A DNA stretch of 64,000 nucleotides from F23-B02 sp963613665. Its GTDB lineage: Bacteria > Bacillota > Clostridia > Oscillospirales > Oscillospiraceae. The stretch spans positions 16,378 through 80,377 of the forward strand of contig CAVEAL010000010.1 in the NCBI GenBank assembly GCA_963613665.1, read 5' to 3'. Below the pieces are notes generated by a model. That model was given only the letters and a program-made list of their open reading frames with translations, was not told where the DNA came from and searched no databases. Position numbers and translations under genes: made by a program. This document shows, piece after piece, positions 31,355 to 39,348 of the stretch (position 1 is its first letter; the number at the start of each line of letters is the position of its first letter).

Positions 31355-32629
31355 GTGCTGCAGACAATGCGTAACGCATGGAAGATCGAGGACCTGCGTC
31401 ATAAGATACTCTTTACGCTCGTCATCATCCTCCTTTACCGCCTCGGTAATGCCGTTCCCGTTCCTTACGTCAACATCGATGCCCTCAACTCGTATTTCTC
31501 GCAGATGCAGAATACCGTTCTCGGCCTGCTGAACGTTATGAGCGGCGGCGCGTTTTCCAACGCAACCATCTTTGCACTGTCCATCCAGCCCTACATCAAT
31601 GCATCCATCATCATTCAGCTCCTGTGCATCGCCATCCCCGCACTTGAGCGTATGAGCAAGGAGGAGGGCGAGGAAGGCAAAAAGAAAATCGCCTCCATCA
31701 CCCGCTACACGACCGTAGCGATCGGCCTTATCCAGGGCTTTGCCTACTACTACATGATCCTGAAGTACGGCTTCCTCACCTCCGACGGCGAGGGCGTCTG
31801 GGCAGCGATCGTGATCATCCTGACCTTCACCTCGGGCTCTGCCCTTATCATGTGGCTCGGCGAGCAGATCACGGAGTTCGGTATCGGCAACGGTATTTCC
31901 ATCATCCTGTTTGCAAGTATCGTTTCCCGTTTCCCGCCGTCCCTGTACCAGATGATCACCAACACAATAAACGGCACCGTGGCATGGTGGGTCAACGTCC
32001 TCCTGCTCCTCGGCGCACTTGCGATGATCGTCCTGATCGTTCTGATCAACGACTCCGAGCGCCGCATCCCCGTCCAGTACGCCAAGCGCGTGGTCGGACG
32101 CAAGATGTACGGCGGCCAGAGCACTCACCTTCCCATGAAGGTCAATATGTCCGGCGTTCTGCCCATCATCTTCGCTCAGTCGATAGCGACCCTGCCCGCG
32201 ACCATCGCGGCATTCACCGGCCACTCCGACAGCGCATGGGCAAGCACCACCAGCATCCCCTATGCGATAATCTACTTCCTGCTGATCATCTTCTTCGCGT
32301 ACTTCTACTCCACCATCCAGTTCAATCCCGTGGAGGTCGCAAACAACCTCAAGAAGAACGGCGGCTACATCCCTGGCTTCCGCCCGGGCAAGCCGACCAG
32401 CGAGTTTATCAAGAAAGTGCTCAACAAGATCACCCTGTTCGGCGCGATCTACCTGGGCATTATCGCAATAGTTCCTATCCTCATCAGCCACTTCAGCACC
32501 TCCGCTTCCCTCAGCGGCATCTCCCTCGGCGGCACCTCGATAATCATCGTTGTCGGTGTTGCGCTTGAGACCGTCCGCGCACTCGAGGCACAGATGCTGA
32601 TGCGCAACTACAAGGGCTTCCTTAGCTAA
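31355..32629 (+). CDS. secY: Preprotein translocase channel SecY
   Basis: SecY forms the protein-conducting channel served by SecA. Ten membrane helices are predicted over 424 residues. Conserved parts are the plug-region start (RLGNAVPVPYVNID), INASIIIQLL and the cytoplasmic loop VQYAKRVVGRKMYGGQ, followed by GGYIPGFRPGKPT. The start is GTG at 31355, directly after the rplO stop, with GAGGTG 6 nt ahead inside the end of rplO, which argues for coupled translation. Confidence 0.97.
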   Translation: MLQTMRNAWKIEDLRHKILFTLVIILLYRLGNAVPVPYVNIDALNSYFSQMQNTVLGLLNVMSGGAFSNATIFALSIQPYINASIIIQLLCIAIPALERMSKEEGEEGKKKIASITRYTTVAIGLIQGFAYYYMILKYGFLTSDGEGVWAAIVIILTFTSGSALIMWLGEQITEFGIGNGISIILFASIVSRFPPSLYQMITNTINGTVAWWVNVLLLLGALAMIVLIVLINDSERRIPVQYAKRVVGRKMYGGQSTHLPMKVNMSGVLPIIFAQSIATLPATIAAFTGHSDSAWASTTSIPYAIIYFLLIIFFAYFYSTIQFNPVEVANNLKKNGGYIPGFRPGKPTSEFIKKVLNKITLFGAIYLGIIAIVPILISHFSTSASLSGISLGGTSIIIVVGVALETVRALEAQMLMRNYKGFLS

Positions 32630-32645
32630 GAAGAGGTGCAGTGAT

Positions 32646-33278
32646 ATGAAGCTTATACTTTTAGGCGCCCCCGGCGCAGGTAAAGGTACACAGGCGGAGA
32701 TACTCAGCCGTATGCTCTCTATCCCCACCATTTCGACCGGCAATATCCTCCGTGCGGCCATGAAAAACGGCACGCCCGTAGGTCTGCAGGCTAAGGCATA
32801 TGTGGAAAGCGGCAAGCTCGTTCCCGACGATGTCATCATCGGCATCGTTAACGAGCGCCTGGCAGAGCCCGACTGCAAGAACGGCTATATCCTCGACGGT
32901 ATGCCCAGGACCATCCCTCAGGCCGAAGCGCTTGAGCAGGCCGGCATCGACATCGACTGTGCACTGTCTATCGAGATAGCGGACGAGACGATAGTTGACC
33001 GCATGTCCGGACGCAGGACCTGCAAGGATTGCAGCCAGACCTTCCACATCGTGTCCAATCCTCCGAAGGTTGAGGGCAAGTGCGATTTCTGCGGCGGCGA
33101 GCTGACCATCCGCAAGGATGACGCTCCCGAGACAGTCAAGGCGCGTCTTGCCACCTACCACAAGGAGACCGAGCCTCTCAAGGCTTTCTATGAAAGCCGC
33201 GGCAAGCTCAAGAGCGTTGACAATCAGCCGACTATTGAGGCAACGACTGAGGTTATCAAGGCTGCCTTAGGGATCTGA
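32646..33278 (+). CDS. adk: Adenylate kinase
   Basis: Adk balances AMP, ADP and ATP. The P-loop GAPGAGKGTQ is at residues 7-16, and the NMP-binding and LID regions are intact. The LID carries a zinc site of four Cys (CKDC and CDFC), the Gram-positive form. Length 210 residues. Its position after secY is conserved in Firmicutes. Confidence 0.98.
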   Translation: MKLILLGAPGAGKGTQAEILSRMLSIPTISTGNILRAAMKNGTPVGLQAKAYVESGKLVPDDVIIGIVNERLAEPDCKNGYILDGMPRTIPQAEALEQAGIDIDCALSIEIADETIVDRMSGRRTCKDCSQTFHIVSNPPKVEGKCDFCGGELTIRKDDAPETVKARLATYHKETEPLKAFYESRGKLKSVDNQPTIEATTEVIKAALGI

Positions 33279-33281
33279 GCT

Positions 33282-34058
33282 ATGTCGAGAGATCCAATCA
33301 TAATTAAAACAGCTCGTGAGATCGAGATCATGCGCAAGGCGGGAGCAATCACCGCCGGCGCACGGTCCGTCGCACGCGCCGCGATAGCCGACGGTCTGAC
33401 CACAAGACAGATCGACCGTGAGATCAACGACTTTATCATAAAGTCGCGCGCCATTCCGACCTTCAAGGGTTACGGCGGCTTTCCGGCAAGCACCTGCCTT
33501 TCCGTAAACGAGGAGGTCATCCACGGCATCCCCGGTAAGCGCGTCATACGCAGCGGCGATATTGTCTCCGTTGATGTCGGTGCGACCTTCGGCGGCTTTG
33601 TGGGCGACTGTGCGGGCACTTACCCCTGCGGCGAGGTCTCCGAGCAGGCAAAAAAACTCATTGAAGTCACGCGCCAGAGCTTTTTTGAGGGACTTAAATT
33701 TGCAAGAGCCGGCTACCGTATCAACGATATCGGCTCCGCAATACAGGAATATGCCGAGTCGCACGGCTACGGCGTTGTGCGCGACTATGTCGGCCACGGC
33801 GTCGGCCGCAATATGCACGAGGCTCCCGAGGTCCCTAACTACAGTATAAAAGGCAAAAGGGCCAATCCCCGTCTCGTCGCGGGCATGACGATAGCCATCG
33901 AGCCGATGATAACGGCCGGCGGCTACGGCGTTCACGTTCTCGATAACGACTGGACGGTCGTGACCAATGACGGAAGCCTTGCCGCACATTATGAGAACAC
34001 GATCCTCATAACCGACGGCGAGGCAGAGATACTCACTATGGCAGAGAACATTGACTGA
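33282..34058 (+). CDS. map: Methionine aminopeptidase, type I
   Basis: Map removes initiator Met from nascent proteins. The 258-residue type Ia protein has the metal ligands in SVDVGATFGGFVGDCAGTY (two Asp), GHGVGRNMHE (His), ITIEP-like IAIEPMITAG and the final Glu in HYENTILIT. It starts 4 nt after adk. Confidence 0.97.
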   Translation: MSRDPIIIKTAREIEIMRKAGAITAGARSVARAAIADGLTTRQIDREINDFIIKSRAIPTFKGYGGFPASTCLSVNEEVIHGIPGKRVIRSGDIVSVDVGATFGGFVGDCAGTYPCGEVSEQAKKLIEVTRQSFFEGLKFARAGYRINDIGSAIQEYAESHGYGVVRDYVGHGVGRNMHEAPEVPNYSIKGKRANPRLVAGMTIAIEPMITAGGYGVHVLDNDWTVVTNDGSLAAHYENTILITDGEAEILTMAENID

Positions 34059-34091
34059 CATTTCGTCAAACCGACCAGGAGGAAAATTATT

Positions 34092-34310
34092 TTGGCAAAA
34101 GACGACGTAATCGAACTCGAGGGCACGGTGGTCGAGTCCCTGCCCAACACCATGTTTATGGTCGATATCGGCCAGGGTCACACGATCCTCGCCCATATCT
34201 CCGGTAAGCTCAGAATGAACTTCATCAGGATCCTCCCCGGCGATAAGGTCACGGTGCAGATGTCTCCGTACGATCTGACCCGCGGACGCATCACCTGGAG
34301 AAGTAAGTAG
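34092..34310 (+). CDS. infA: Translation initiation factor IF-1
   Basis: IF-1 blocks the A site during initiation. The 72-residue OB-fold reads AKDDVIELEGTVVESLPNTM and ends TRGRITWRSK. The start is TTG at 34092, after CCAGGAGGAAAATTAT; no ATG is available at this place. A rare start codon on infA may lower or balance its output. The KOW-type gene sometimes found between map and infA is absent. Confidence 0.96.
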   Translation: MAKDDVIELEGTVVESLPNTMFMVDIGQGHTILAHISGKLRMNFIRILPGDKVTVQMSPYDLTRGRITWRSK

Positions 34311-34322
34311 GAGGTAAAACAA

Positions 34323-34436
34323 ATGAAAGTAAGACCTTCCGTGAAGCCTATGTGCGAAAAGTGCAAGATCATCAAGCGCAAGGGCAAAGTCATGGTAATT
34401 TGCGAAAACCCCAAGCATAAGCAGAGACAGGGCTGA
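34323..34436 (+). CDS. rpmJ: 50S ribosomal protein L36, zinc type
   Basis: The 37-residue gene reads MKVRPSVKPMCEKCKIIKRK and ends NPKHKQRQG. It holds the C-x2-C-x12-C-x4-H zinc pattern (the Cys in MCEKC, the one in VMVIC and the His in NPKHK), so this is the zinc-binding form. GTAGGAGG precedes the ATG. It lies between infA and rpsM, its usual place. Confidence 0.96.
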   Translation: MKVRPSVKPMCEKCKIIKRKGKVMVICENPKHKQRQG

Positions 34437-34561
34437 TAATCACCCCAGCTCGTCCGACAAAAGTAAGATCCCGCATGGACCGCAAGGCTCCCTCCGGCGG
34501 GAATAAGCCAAGCGGATCCGCCCAAATGCGGAATAATAATCGAAAGGAATGATCGATCAAT

Positions 34562-34930
34562 ATGGCACGTATAGCCGGCGTTGACCTGCCCAAGGACAAG
34601 AGAATTGAGATAGGACTCACTTATGTCTACGGTATCGGCAGAACCAGCGCAAACAAAATACTGGCAATGACCGGTATAAATCCCGACACCCGCGTAAAAG
34701 ACCTCACCGAAGAGGAAGAAGCAAAGCTGCGTGAGTGCATTGACCACAACTTCATCGTCGAAGGCGACCTGCGCCGCAGTGTGGCGCTCGATATCAAGCG
34801 CCTGACCGAGATCGGCTGCTATCGCGGCCTGCGTCACCGCCGCGGTCTGCCCGTTCGCGGACAGCGCAGCAAGACCAATGCCCGTACCCGCAAGGGTCCG
34901 AAACGCACCATCGCAAATAAGAAGAAGTAA
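34562..34930 (+). CDS. rpsM: 30S ribosomal protein S13
   Basis: S13 contacts P-site tRNA and L5. The 122 residues include ARIAGVDLPKDKRIEIGLTY, the H2TH part TYVYGIGRTSANKIL, and the basic tail RTRKGPKRTIANKKK. A 125-nt non-coding gap with small dyads separates it from rpmJ. Confidence 0.98.
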   Translation: MARIAGVDLPKDKRIEIGLTYVYGIGRTSANKILAMTGINPDTRVKDLTEEEEAKLRECIDHNFIVEGDLRRSVALDIKRLTEIGCYRGLRHRRGLPVRGQRSKTNARTRKGPKRTIANKKK

Positions 34931-34945
34931 GGAGGGATATGAATT

Positions 34946-35344
34946 ATGGCAGCAAATGCAAAGAAAAAAGTCAGAACACGCCGCAGAGAGCGTAAGAACA
35001 TTGAAAAGGGCCAGGTTCATATCAGCTCTTCCTTCAATAACACCATGGTCACCATCACCGACACCCAGGGCAACGCACTTTCCTGGGCATCTGCCGGCGG
35101 CATGGGCTTCCGTGGCAGCAGAAAGTCCACCCCCTTCGCAGCTCAGACCGCAGCAGAGACTGCCGCAAAGGCAGCTATGGAGCATGGTCTGAAGACCGTC
35201 GAAGTGTTCGTCAAGGGCCCCGGCTCGGGCAGAGAGGCAGCTATCCGCGCTCTGCAGACTGCGGGTCTTGAAGTAACGATGATCAAGGACGTTACCCCCA
35301 TTCCTCACAATGGCTGCCGTCCTCCGAAACGTCGTCGTGTCTAA
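34946..35344 (+). CDS. rpsK: 30S ribosomal protein S11
   Basis: S11 is on the 30S platform near the mRNA exit. The 132 residues contain HISSSFNNTMVTITDTQGN and SAGGMGFRGSRKSTPFAAQ, ending GCRPPKRRRV. Spacing to rpsM is 15 nt. Confidence 0.98.
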   Translation: MAANAKKKVRTRRRERKNIEKGQVHISSSFNNTMVTITDTQGNALSWASAGGMGFRGSRKSTPFAAQTAAETAAKAAMEHGLKTVEVFVKGPGSGREAAIRALQTAGLEVTMIKDVTPIPHNGCRPPKRRRV

Positions 35345-35363
35345 TTGAAGGAGGGAAAGACAA

Positions 35364-35987
35364 ATGGCAAGATATACTGAAGCAGTCTGCCGCCTGTGCC
35401 GCAGAGAAGGTCAGAAGCTCTTCCTGAAGGGCGACCGCTGCTACACCAAGTGCGCGCTTGAGAACAGATCCTATGCACCCGGCCAGCACGGCCAGGGCCG
35501 CAGCAAGAGCTCCGAGTACGGCCTGCAGCTCCGCGAGAAGCAGAAGGCAAAGAGATACTACGGCGTTCTTGAGAGTCAGTTCCGCAGCTACTATGAGATG
35601 GCAGAGCGCCGTCCCGGCAAGACCGGCGAGAACCTCCTGAGCATCCTTGAGTGCCGTCTGGACAACGTCGTGTACCGCCTCGGCTTCGCAATGAGCCGCG
35701 CCGAAGCACGTCAGATGGTCAGCCACGGTCACTTCACCGTAAACGGCCGCAAGGTCAACATCCCCAGCTATCAGGTAAAGCCCGGCATGGTCATTACTCT
35801 GAAAGAGAGCAGCCGCGGTCTTGAGAAGATCAAGGCCAATGTTGAGGCAAACAGCTCACGTCCCGCACCCAAGTGGCTTGAGTACGACGCAAACAACATG
35901 ATCGCTAAGGTCGTCGCAGTGCCCGCACGCGATGATATCGACCTCCCCATTGAGGAGCGCCTCATCGTCGAGTTGTACTCCAAGTAA
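35364..35987 (+). CDS. rpsD: 30S ribosomal protein S4
   Basis: S4 starts 30S assembly and is often an autogenous repressor of the alpha operon. The 207 residues contain RYTEAVCRLCRREGQKLFLK with Cys, the S4 RNA-binding domain (RAEARQMVSHGHFTVNGRKV) and the end VELYSK. In many Firmicutes rpsD is elsewhere; here it is kept in the alpha operon. Confidence 0.97.
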   Translation: MARYTEAVCRLCRREGQKLFLKGDRCYTKCALENRSYAPGQHGQGRSKSSEYGLQLREKQKAKRYYGVLESQFRSYYEMAERRPGKTGENLLSILECRLDNVVYRLGFAMSRAEARQMVSHGHFTVNGRKVNIPSYQVKPGMVITLKESSRGLEKIKANVEANSSRPAPKWLEYDANNMIAKVVAVPARDDIDLPIEERLIVELYSK

Positions 35988-36069
35988 TACAGATACCCTC
36001 AATTGGTAAGCTGACAAAACTCAGGGCGCAGATTATGCGCCGAACTTAATAAGGAGGGTTATATTTAAT

Positions 36070-37020
36070 ATGATCGAAATAGAAAAGCCGCGTATAGAGT
36101 GCATTGAAACTCCGACAGACAGCTCCTATGGCAAGTACATCATAGAGCCGCTGGAGCGCGGCTACGGCACGACACTTGGTAACTCTCTGCGCAGGGTCTT
36201 ATTGTCCTCGCTTCCCGGTACAGCCGCAACCTCGATAAAGATCGCAGGTGTGCAGCACGAATTTTCGACCATCCCCGGTGTCAAGGAAGACGTGACCGAG
36301 ATCGTTCTTAACGTAAAGAGCATCATCGCACGCCTCCACTCCGAGGAGCCCAAGACCGTCTACATCGAGGCCGTCGGCGAAGGCGTTGTCACCGCCGGCG
36401 ACATCAAGGCAGACGCCGAGGTCGAGATACTCAACCCCGAGCAGCCCATAGCTACCCTCGGACCGGACGGTGCGCTCTCCATGGAGCTTACCTTCGATCA
36501 CGGCAGGGGCTATGTGTCCGCGGACAAGAACAAAACGGCCCAAACCGCAATCGGGACCATCCCCGTTGATTCTATCTACACACCCGTTCTGAAGGTCAAC
36601 TACTCGGTCGAGAATACCCGCGTGGGCAATCAGACCGACTTTGACAAGCTGACGATAGAGGTGTGGACGGACAAGACCATCACCGCGCGTGATGCGGTCT
36701 CCCTCGGTGCAAAGATACTTTGCGACCACTTCACTCTGTTCACCGATCTGTCCGACGCGGTCGGCAGCCGCCCGATCGTCGTCGAAAAGACCGAAACCCA
36801 GCGTGATAAGGTCCTCGAGATGACCATCGAAGAGCTCGATCTGTCCGTGAGAAGCTTCAACTGCCTCAAACGAGCAAACATCAACACTGTTGAGGACCTC
36901 ATCTCCAAGACTCAGGATGAGATGATCAAGGTCCGTAACCTTGGCCGCAAGTCCCTCGAGGAGGTCGAGCACAAGCTCGCCATGATGGGACTGTCTCTCG
37001 CGGACGAGGACAACAACTAA
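36070..37020 (+). CDS. rpoA: RNA polymerase alpha subunit
   Basis: The alpha subunit nucleates polymerase assembly and contacts UP elements and activators. The N-terminal domain shows LERGYGTTLGNSLRRVLLSSLPG. The C-terminal domain shows the helix-hairpin-helix segment RSFNCLKRANINTVEDL and NLGRKSLEEVEHKL. Length 316 is standard. AAGGAGGG precedes the ATG by 9 nt. The 82-nt gap after rpsD has a GGCGCAGATTATGCGCC hairpin. Confidence 0.98.
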   Translation: MIEIEKPRIECIETPTDSSYGKYIIEPLERGYGTTLGNSLRRVLLSSLPGTAATSIKIAGVQHEFSTIPGVKEDVTEIVLNVKSIIARLHSEEPKTVYIEAVGEGVVTAGDIKADAEVEILNPEQPIATLGPDGALSMELTFDHGRGYVSADKNKTAQTAIGTIPVDSIYTPVLKVNYSVENTRVGNQTDFDKLTIEVWTDKTITARDAVSLGAKILCDHFTLFTDLSDAVGSRPIVVEKTETQRDKVLEMTIEELDLSVRSFNCLKRANINTVEDLISKTQDEMIKVRNLGRKSLEEVEHKLAMMGLSLADEDNN

Positions 37021-37044
37021 CTCTAACAAGGAGGAAACACCGAA

Positions 37045-37386
37045 ATGCCCGGAACAAGAAAGCTCGGCAAGACGACCGATCAGCGTATGGCAATGCTCCG
37101 TCAGCAGGTCACCGATCTGCTCGATAAGGGCCGCATGGAGACTACCGTCACCCGCGCCAAAGAGATCGCTCCCATGGCCGAGAAAATGATAAGCCTCGGC
37201 AAGAAAAAGGATCTGCCCGCATACCGTCAGGCACTGGCCTTCATCACCCGTGAAGACGTTGCAAAGAAGACCTTTGACGAACTGAGCGTTAAGTATGCCG
37301 ACCGCAACGGCGGCTACACCCGCATCACCCGCATCGGACCTCGCCGCGGCGACGCAGCCGAGATGGCAGTCATCGAGCTGGTCTGA
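37045..37386 (+). CDS. rplQ: 50S ribosomal protein L17
   Basis: L17 lies near the tunnel exit. Its 113 residues begin RKLGKTTDQRMAMLRQQVTD and end RIGPRRGDAAEMAVIELV. It is the last gene of the ribosomal cluster; a terminator follows 20 nt after its stop. Confidence 0.98.
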   Translation: MPGTRKLGKTTDQRMAMLRQQVTDLLDKGRMETTVTRAKEIAPMAEKMISLGKKKDLPAYRQALAFITREDVAKKTFDELSVKYADRNGGYTRITRIGPRRGDAAEMAVIELV

Positions 37387-37405
37387 TCAGCAATATAAAC
37401 AAAGT

Positions 37406-37435
37406 AAAGCACCCCGTTTATCGGGGTGCTTTATG
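37406..37435 (+). terminator. Terminator of the ribosomal cluster, copy 1
   Basis: AAAGCACCCCG and CGGGGTGCTTT form a perfect 11-bp stem with loop TTTAT. The same stem returns at 37641, with a different loop. Confidence 0.85.
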
Positions 37436-37448
37436 GACTTTAATGAAA

Positions 37449-37640
37449 CTGTGCTGCAGAGGAGAGATAACCGCGCAGCGTGGGAGCTTGAGGGGGCAAG
37501 GCCCGCCTCAAGTTTGATTATAGCCATCAAAAATGTCCGGTACGGACTTTTTGACGAGCGCAGCGAGATTTTTTGTGAAAATTTATTTTCACAAAAAATG
37601 TGGCGTTTATAGCGCAAAAAACGCAGTTTTTTGTCGCTGT
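37449..37640. repeat. Interspersed repeat element, copy B
   Basis: The first 80 nt align without gaps to 12994-13073. They share a hairpin CTTGAGG-GGGC-AAG-GCCC-G-CCTCAAG (copy A: CTCGAGG...CCTCGA), in which one pair changes from C-G to T-A on both sides. Downstream are a TCAAAAA...TTTTTGA stem (37527-37554) and a 15-bp palindrome with a 2-nt loop (37568-37582 and 37585-37599). There is no ORF of its own. It lies between two terminator hairpins with equal stems, as copy A does. Confidence 0.7.
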
Positions 37641-37667
37641 AAAGCACCCCGCTTGCCGGGGTGCTTT
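37641..37667 (+). terminator. Second copy of the rplQ terminator stem
   Basis: The 11-bp stem equals that at 37406-37432 but the loop is CTTGC instead of TTTAT. It closes repeat element copy B, 20 nt before greA. Confidence 0.8.
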
Positions 37668-37686
37668 CGGCGTTAGAGGTATTATT

Positions 37687-38190
37687 ATGCATGACGATCT
37701 GACAAAACAGGATATTGCGAAAATGCAGGCAGAGCTTGACCACCGCAGGCTGGAGCTCATGCCGCAGCTCATAGAGGAGGTCAAGCGGACCCGCGCCTTC
37801 GGAGATCTGAGCGAAAACTTCGAGTACAAGGAGGCAAAGCGTGCTAAAAACCGCAACGCCAGCCGCATCCGCTATCTTGAGAACATGATAAAGTCCGCGC
37901 ACATAATCGGCTCGGACTCGGCTGCCGACGAGGTGGGGCTTTACGACAAGGTCGAGATATACATTCCCGAGGACGACGAGACGAACGTCATCCAGGTCGT
38001 GACGACGATACGCACAGACCCCCTCAAGGGGCTTATCAGCCGTGAGTCGCCATTCGGCAGGGCGGTGCTCGGCAAAAAGGCCGGCGACCGCATCACGGTG
38101 TATGTAAACGACAATTACAGCTACGATGCCGTCATCAAAAGCATCACAAAGGCCGAGGACGACGGCTCGGCGCCTATTCTGCAATATTGA
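37687..38190 (+). CDS. greA: Transcription elongation factor GreA
   Basis: GreA rescues backtracked RNA polymerase by stimulating transcript cleavage. The 167-residue protein has an N-terminal coiled coil with the acidic tip motif FGDLSENFEYKEAK and a C-terminal FKBP-like domain (VYVNDNYSYDAVI). GDLSEN with its Asp and Glu is the catalytic tip. ATG at 37687 follows AGAGGT; upstream in-frame codons run through the repeat element and are rejected. A promoter is not obvious; it may lie in the element. Confidence 0.93.
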   Translation: MHDDLTKQDIAKMQAELDHRRLELMPQLIEEVKRTRAFGDLSENFEYKEAKRAKNRNASRIRYLENMIKSAHIIGSDSAADEVGLYDKVEIYIPEDDETNVIQVVTTIRTDPLKGLISRESPFGRAVLGKKAGDRITVYVNDNYSYDAVIKSITKAEDDGSAPILQY

Positions 38191-38194
38191 AAGA

Positions 38195-38221
38195 TCCCCG
38201 ACCGCGGTCGGGGACCTTTTC
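38195..38221. terminator. Terminator between greA and the binding lipoprotein
   Basis: TCCCCGACCGCGGTCGGGGA is a self-complementary stem with a T-run on the plus strand, ending greA and possibly the converging minus-strand gene. Confidence 0.8.
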
Positions 38222-38227
38222 ATAATA

Positions 38228-39202
38228 TCACTCGAATTTTTCGGGGTACAGGACCTGAGCTATGGCCTCTACGGTCGGGACGCAGCGTATGCCGGGCATG
38301 GCGTTTTCCAGCGATATGCGGATAAAGCGCTCGTTTTTCACGCAGTCGAGCTGCGAGAGCTGCTCGTCGGCCTTGAGCGCGGCGACCTTCTCGTCGTAGC
38401 CTGAGCCGGAGTAGTCGTGAATGACGATGCACCACGGATCGGCGGCGGCAAGGGCGGAGGTCTCTACGACATCCCAGGCCTTTGTGAGCTCAGCGAAGGC
38501 GTTTACGCCTCCGGCTGCGGCTATGTATGCCGACTCGATGTTCGAACTGCCCGCGGTATAGAGCTTGCCGCCTATAAAGCTGTCGAGAACGAAAACGCTG
38601 CGGGGTTCGCTCACGTCGCCGAGCCTATCGGCAAGAGCCTCAAGGCATATGCTCTGCTCGCCTACGAGCTCCTCAATATTGTCCACAAGGAACACCTTGC
38701 CGAGATCGCGCAGCTCCTGCCACAGAGCCTCGATCGTCTCGGCCTCGCTGACGTACACGCATATGCCTGCGCTTTCAAGCTGCGCCACCGTCAGCTCATC
38801 GTCAAATATCCACGAGCTTGCGTACAGAAAGTCGCAGCCGCTGCCGATTATCTGCTCGGCCGTGGGGTAGCCGGCGCTGAGCGTGGGGATGCCTTCGACA
38901 GCGTCTGCATACTCGGCAAGAGCGCCGAGCGAGTGATTTTCCATGCACTTGCCGATGACCTTATCCTCAAGGCCGAGCGCGCAGAAAAGCTCCGTGCAGT
39001 TGGGACCTGCCGTCACGACCTTCTGCGGAAGCTCGGTAACGGTGCTGAGCTTGCCGTGATTGCGGAAGCTCACGGGCGCGTAGCTGCTCACCGGCGTCGG
39101 CTCGGCGGTGGGCTGAGCGCTCGGCTCGGGCTCGCCGCCGCTGCATGCACACAGCGAAAATGCCGCGGCAAGGCACAGTAAAAGTGCAATTATTCTTTTC
39201 AT
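38228..39202 (-). CDS. Periplasmic-binding-type lipoprotein (iron-siderophore/cobalamin class)
   Basis: The 324-residue protein has a lipoprotein signal (LCACSG lipobox near residue 20), a short acidic/Pro linker, and a two-lobed class III binding fold (starts VVTAGPNCTELFCALGLEDKVIG). This class binds iron complexes, haem or cobalamin. No permease or ATPase gene is adjacent. Its promoter lies in the 146-nt divergent spacer with the transglutaminase-like gene. The ligand cannot be assigned. Confidence 0.82.
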   Translation of the reverse strand: MKRIIALLLCLAAAFSLCACSGGEPEPSAQPTAEPTPVSSYAPVSFRNHGKLSTVTELPQKVVTAGPNCTELFCALGLEDKVIGKCMENHSLGALAEYADAVEGIPTLSAGYPTAEQIIGSGCDFLYASSWIFDDELTVAQLESAGICVYVSEAETIEALWQELRDLGKVFLVDNIEELVGEQSICLEALADRLGDVSEPRSVFVLDSFIGGKLYTAGSSNIESAYIAAAGGVNAFAELTKAWDVVETSALAAADPWCIVIHDYSGSGYDEKVAALKADEQLSQLDCVKNERFIRISLENAMPGIRCVPTVEAIAQVLYPEKFE

Positions 39203-39280
39203 ATCTGTCTCCTTTGCGAGAAAAGCTGGCTGAGAACACTATACCATTATATAATTGGCAATTCAACAAGAAAAAAGTCG

Positions 39281-39309
39281 TTGAGCGCAAGAGAAATATG
39301 TGTTACTAT
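39281..39309 (+). promoter_or_regulatory. Promoter of the transglutaminase / Dlt-like operon
   Basis: TTGAGC (39281-39286), 17 nt, then TACTAT (39304-39309) precedes the GGAGG and ATG of the 39349 gene. All genes from there to 47419 lie on the same strand with gaps below 20 nt, so they could form one long transcript. Confidence 0.6.
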
Positions 39310-39348
39310 ATATATTTGTCGAAAAGTATCTTCCGGAGGCATTGATAT

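Noticed and set aside
30035..32878. A 947-codon open frame on the minus strand across rplR to adk
   Set aside because: It is an antisense shadow of well-identified ribosomal, secY and adk genes; it has no ribosome binding site and no recognisable domain.
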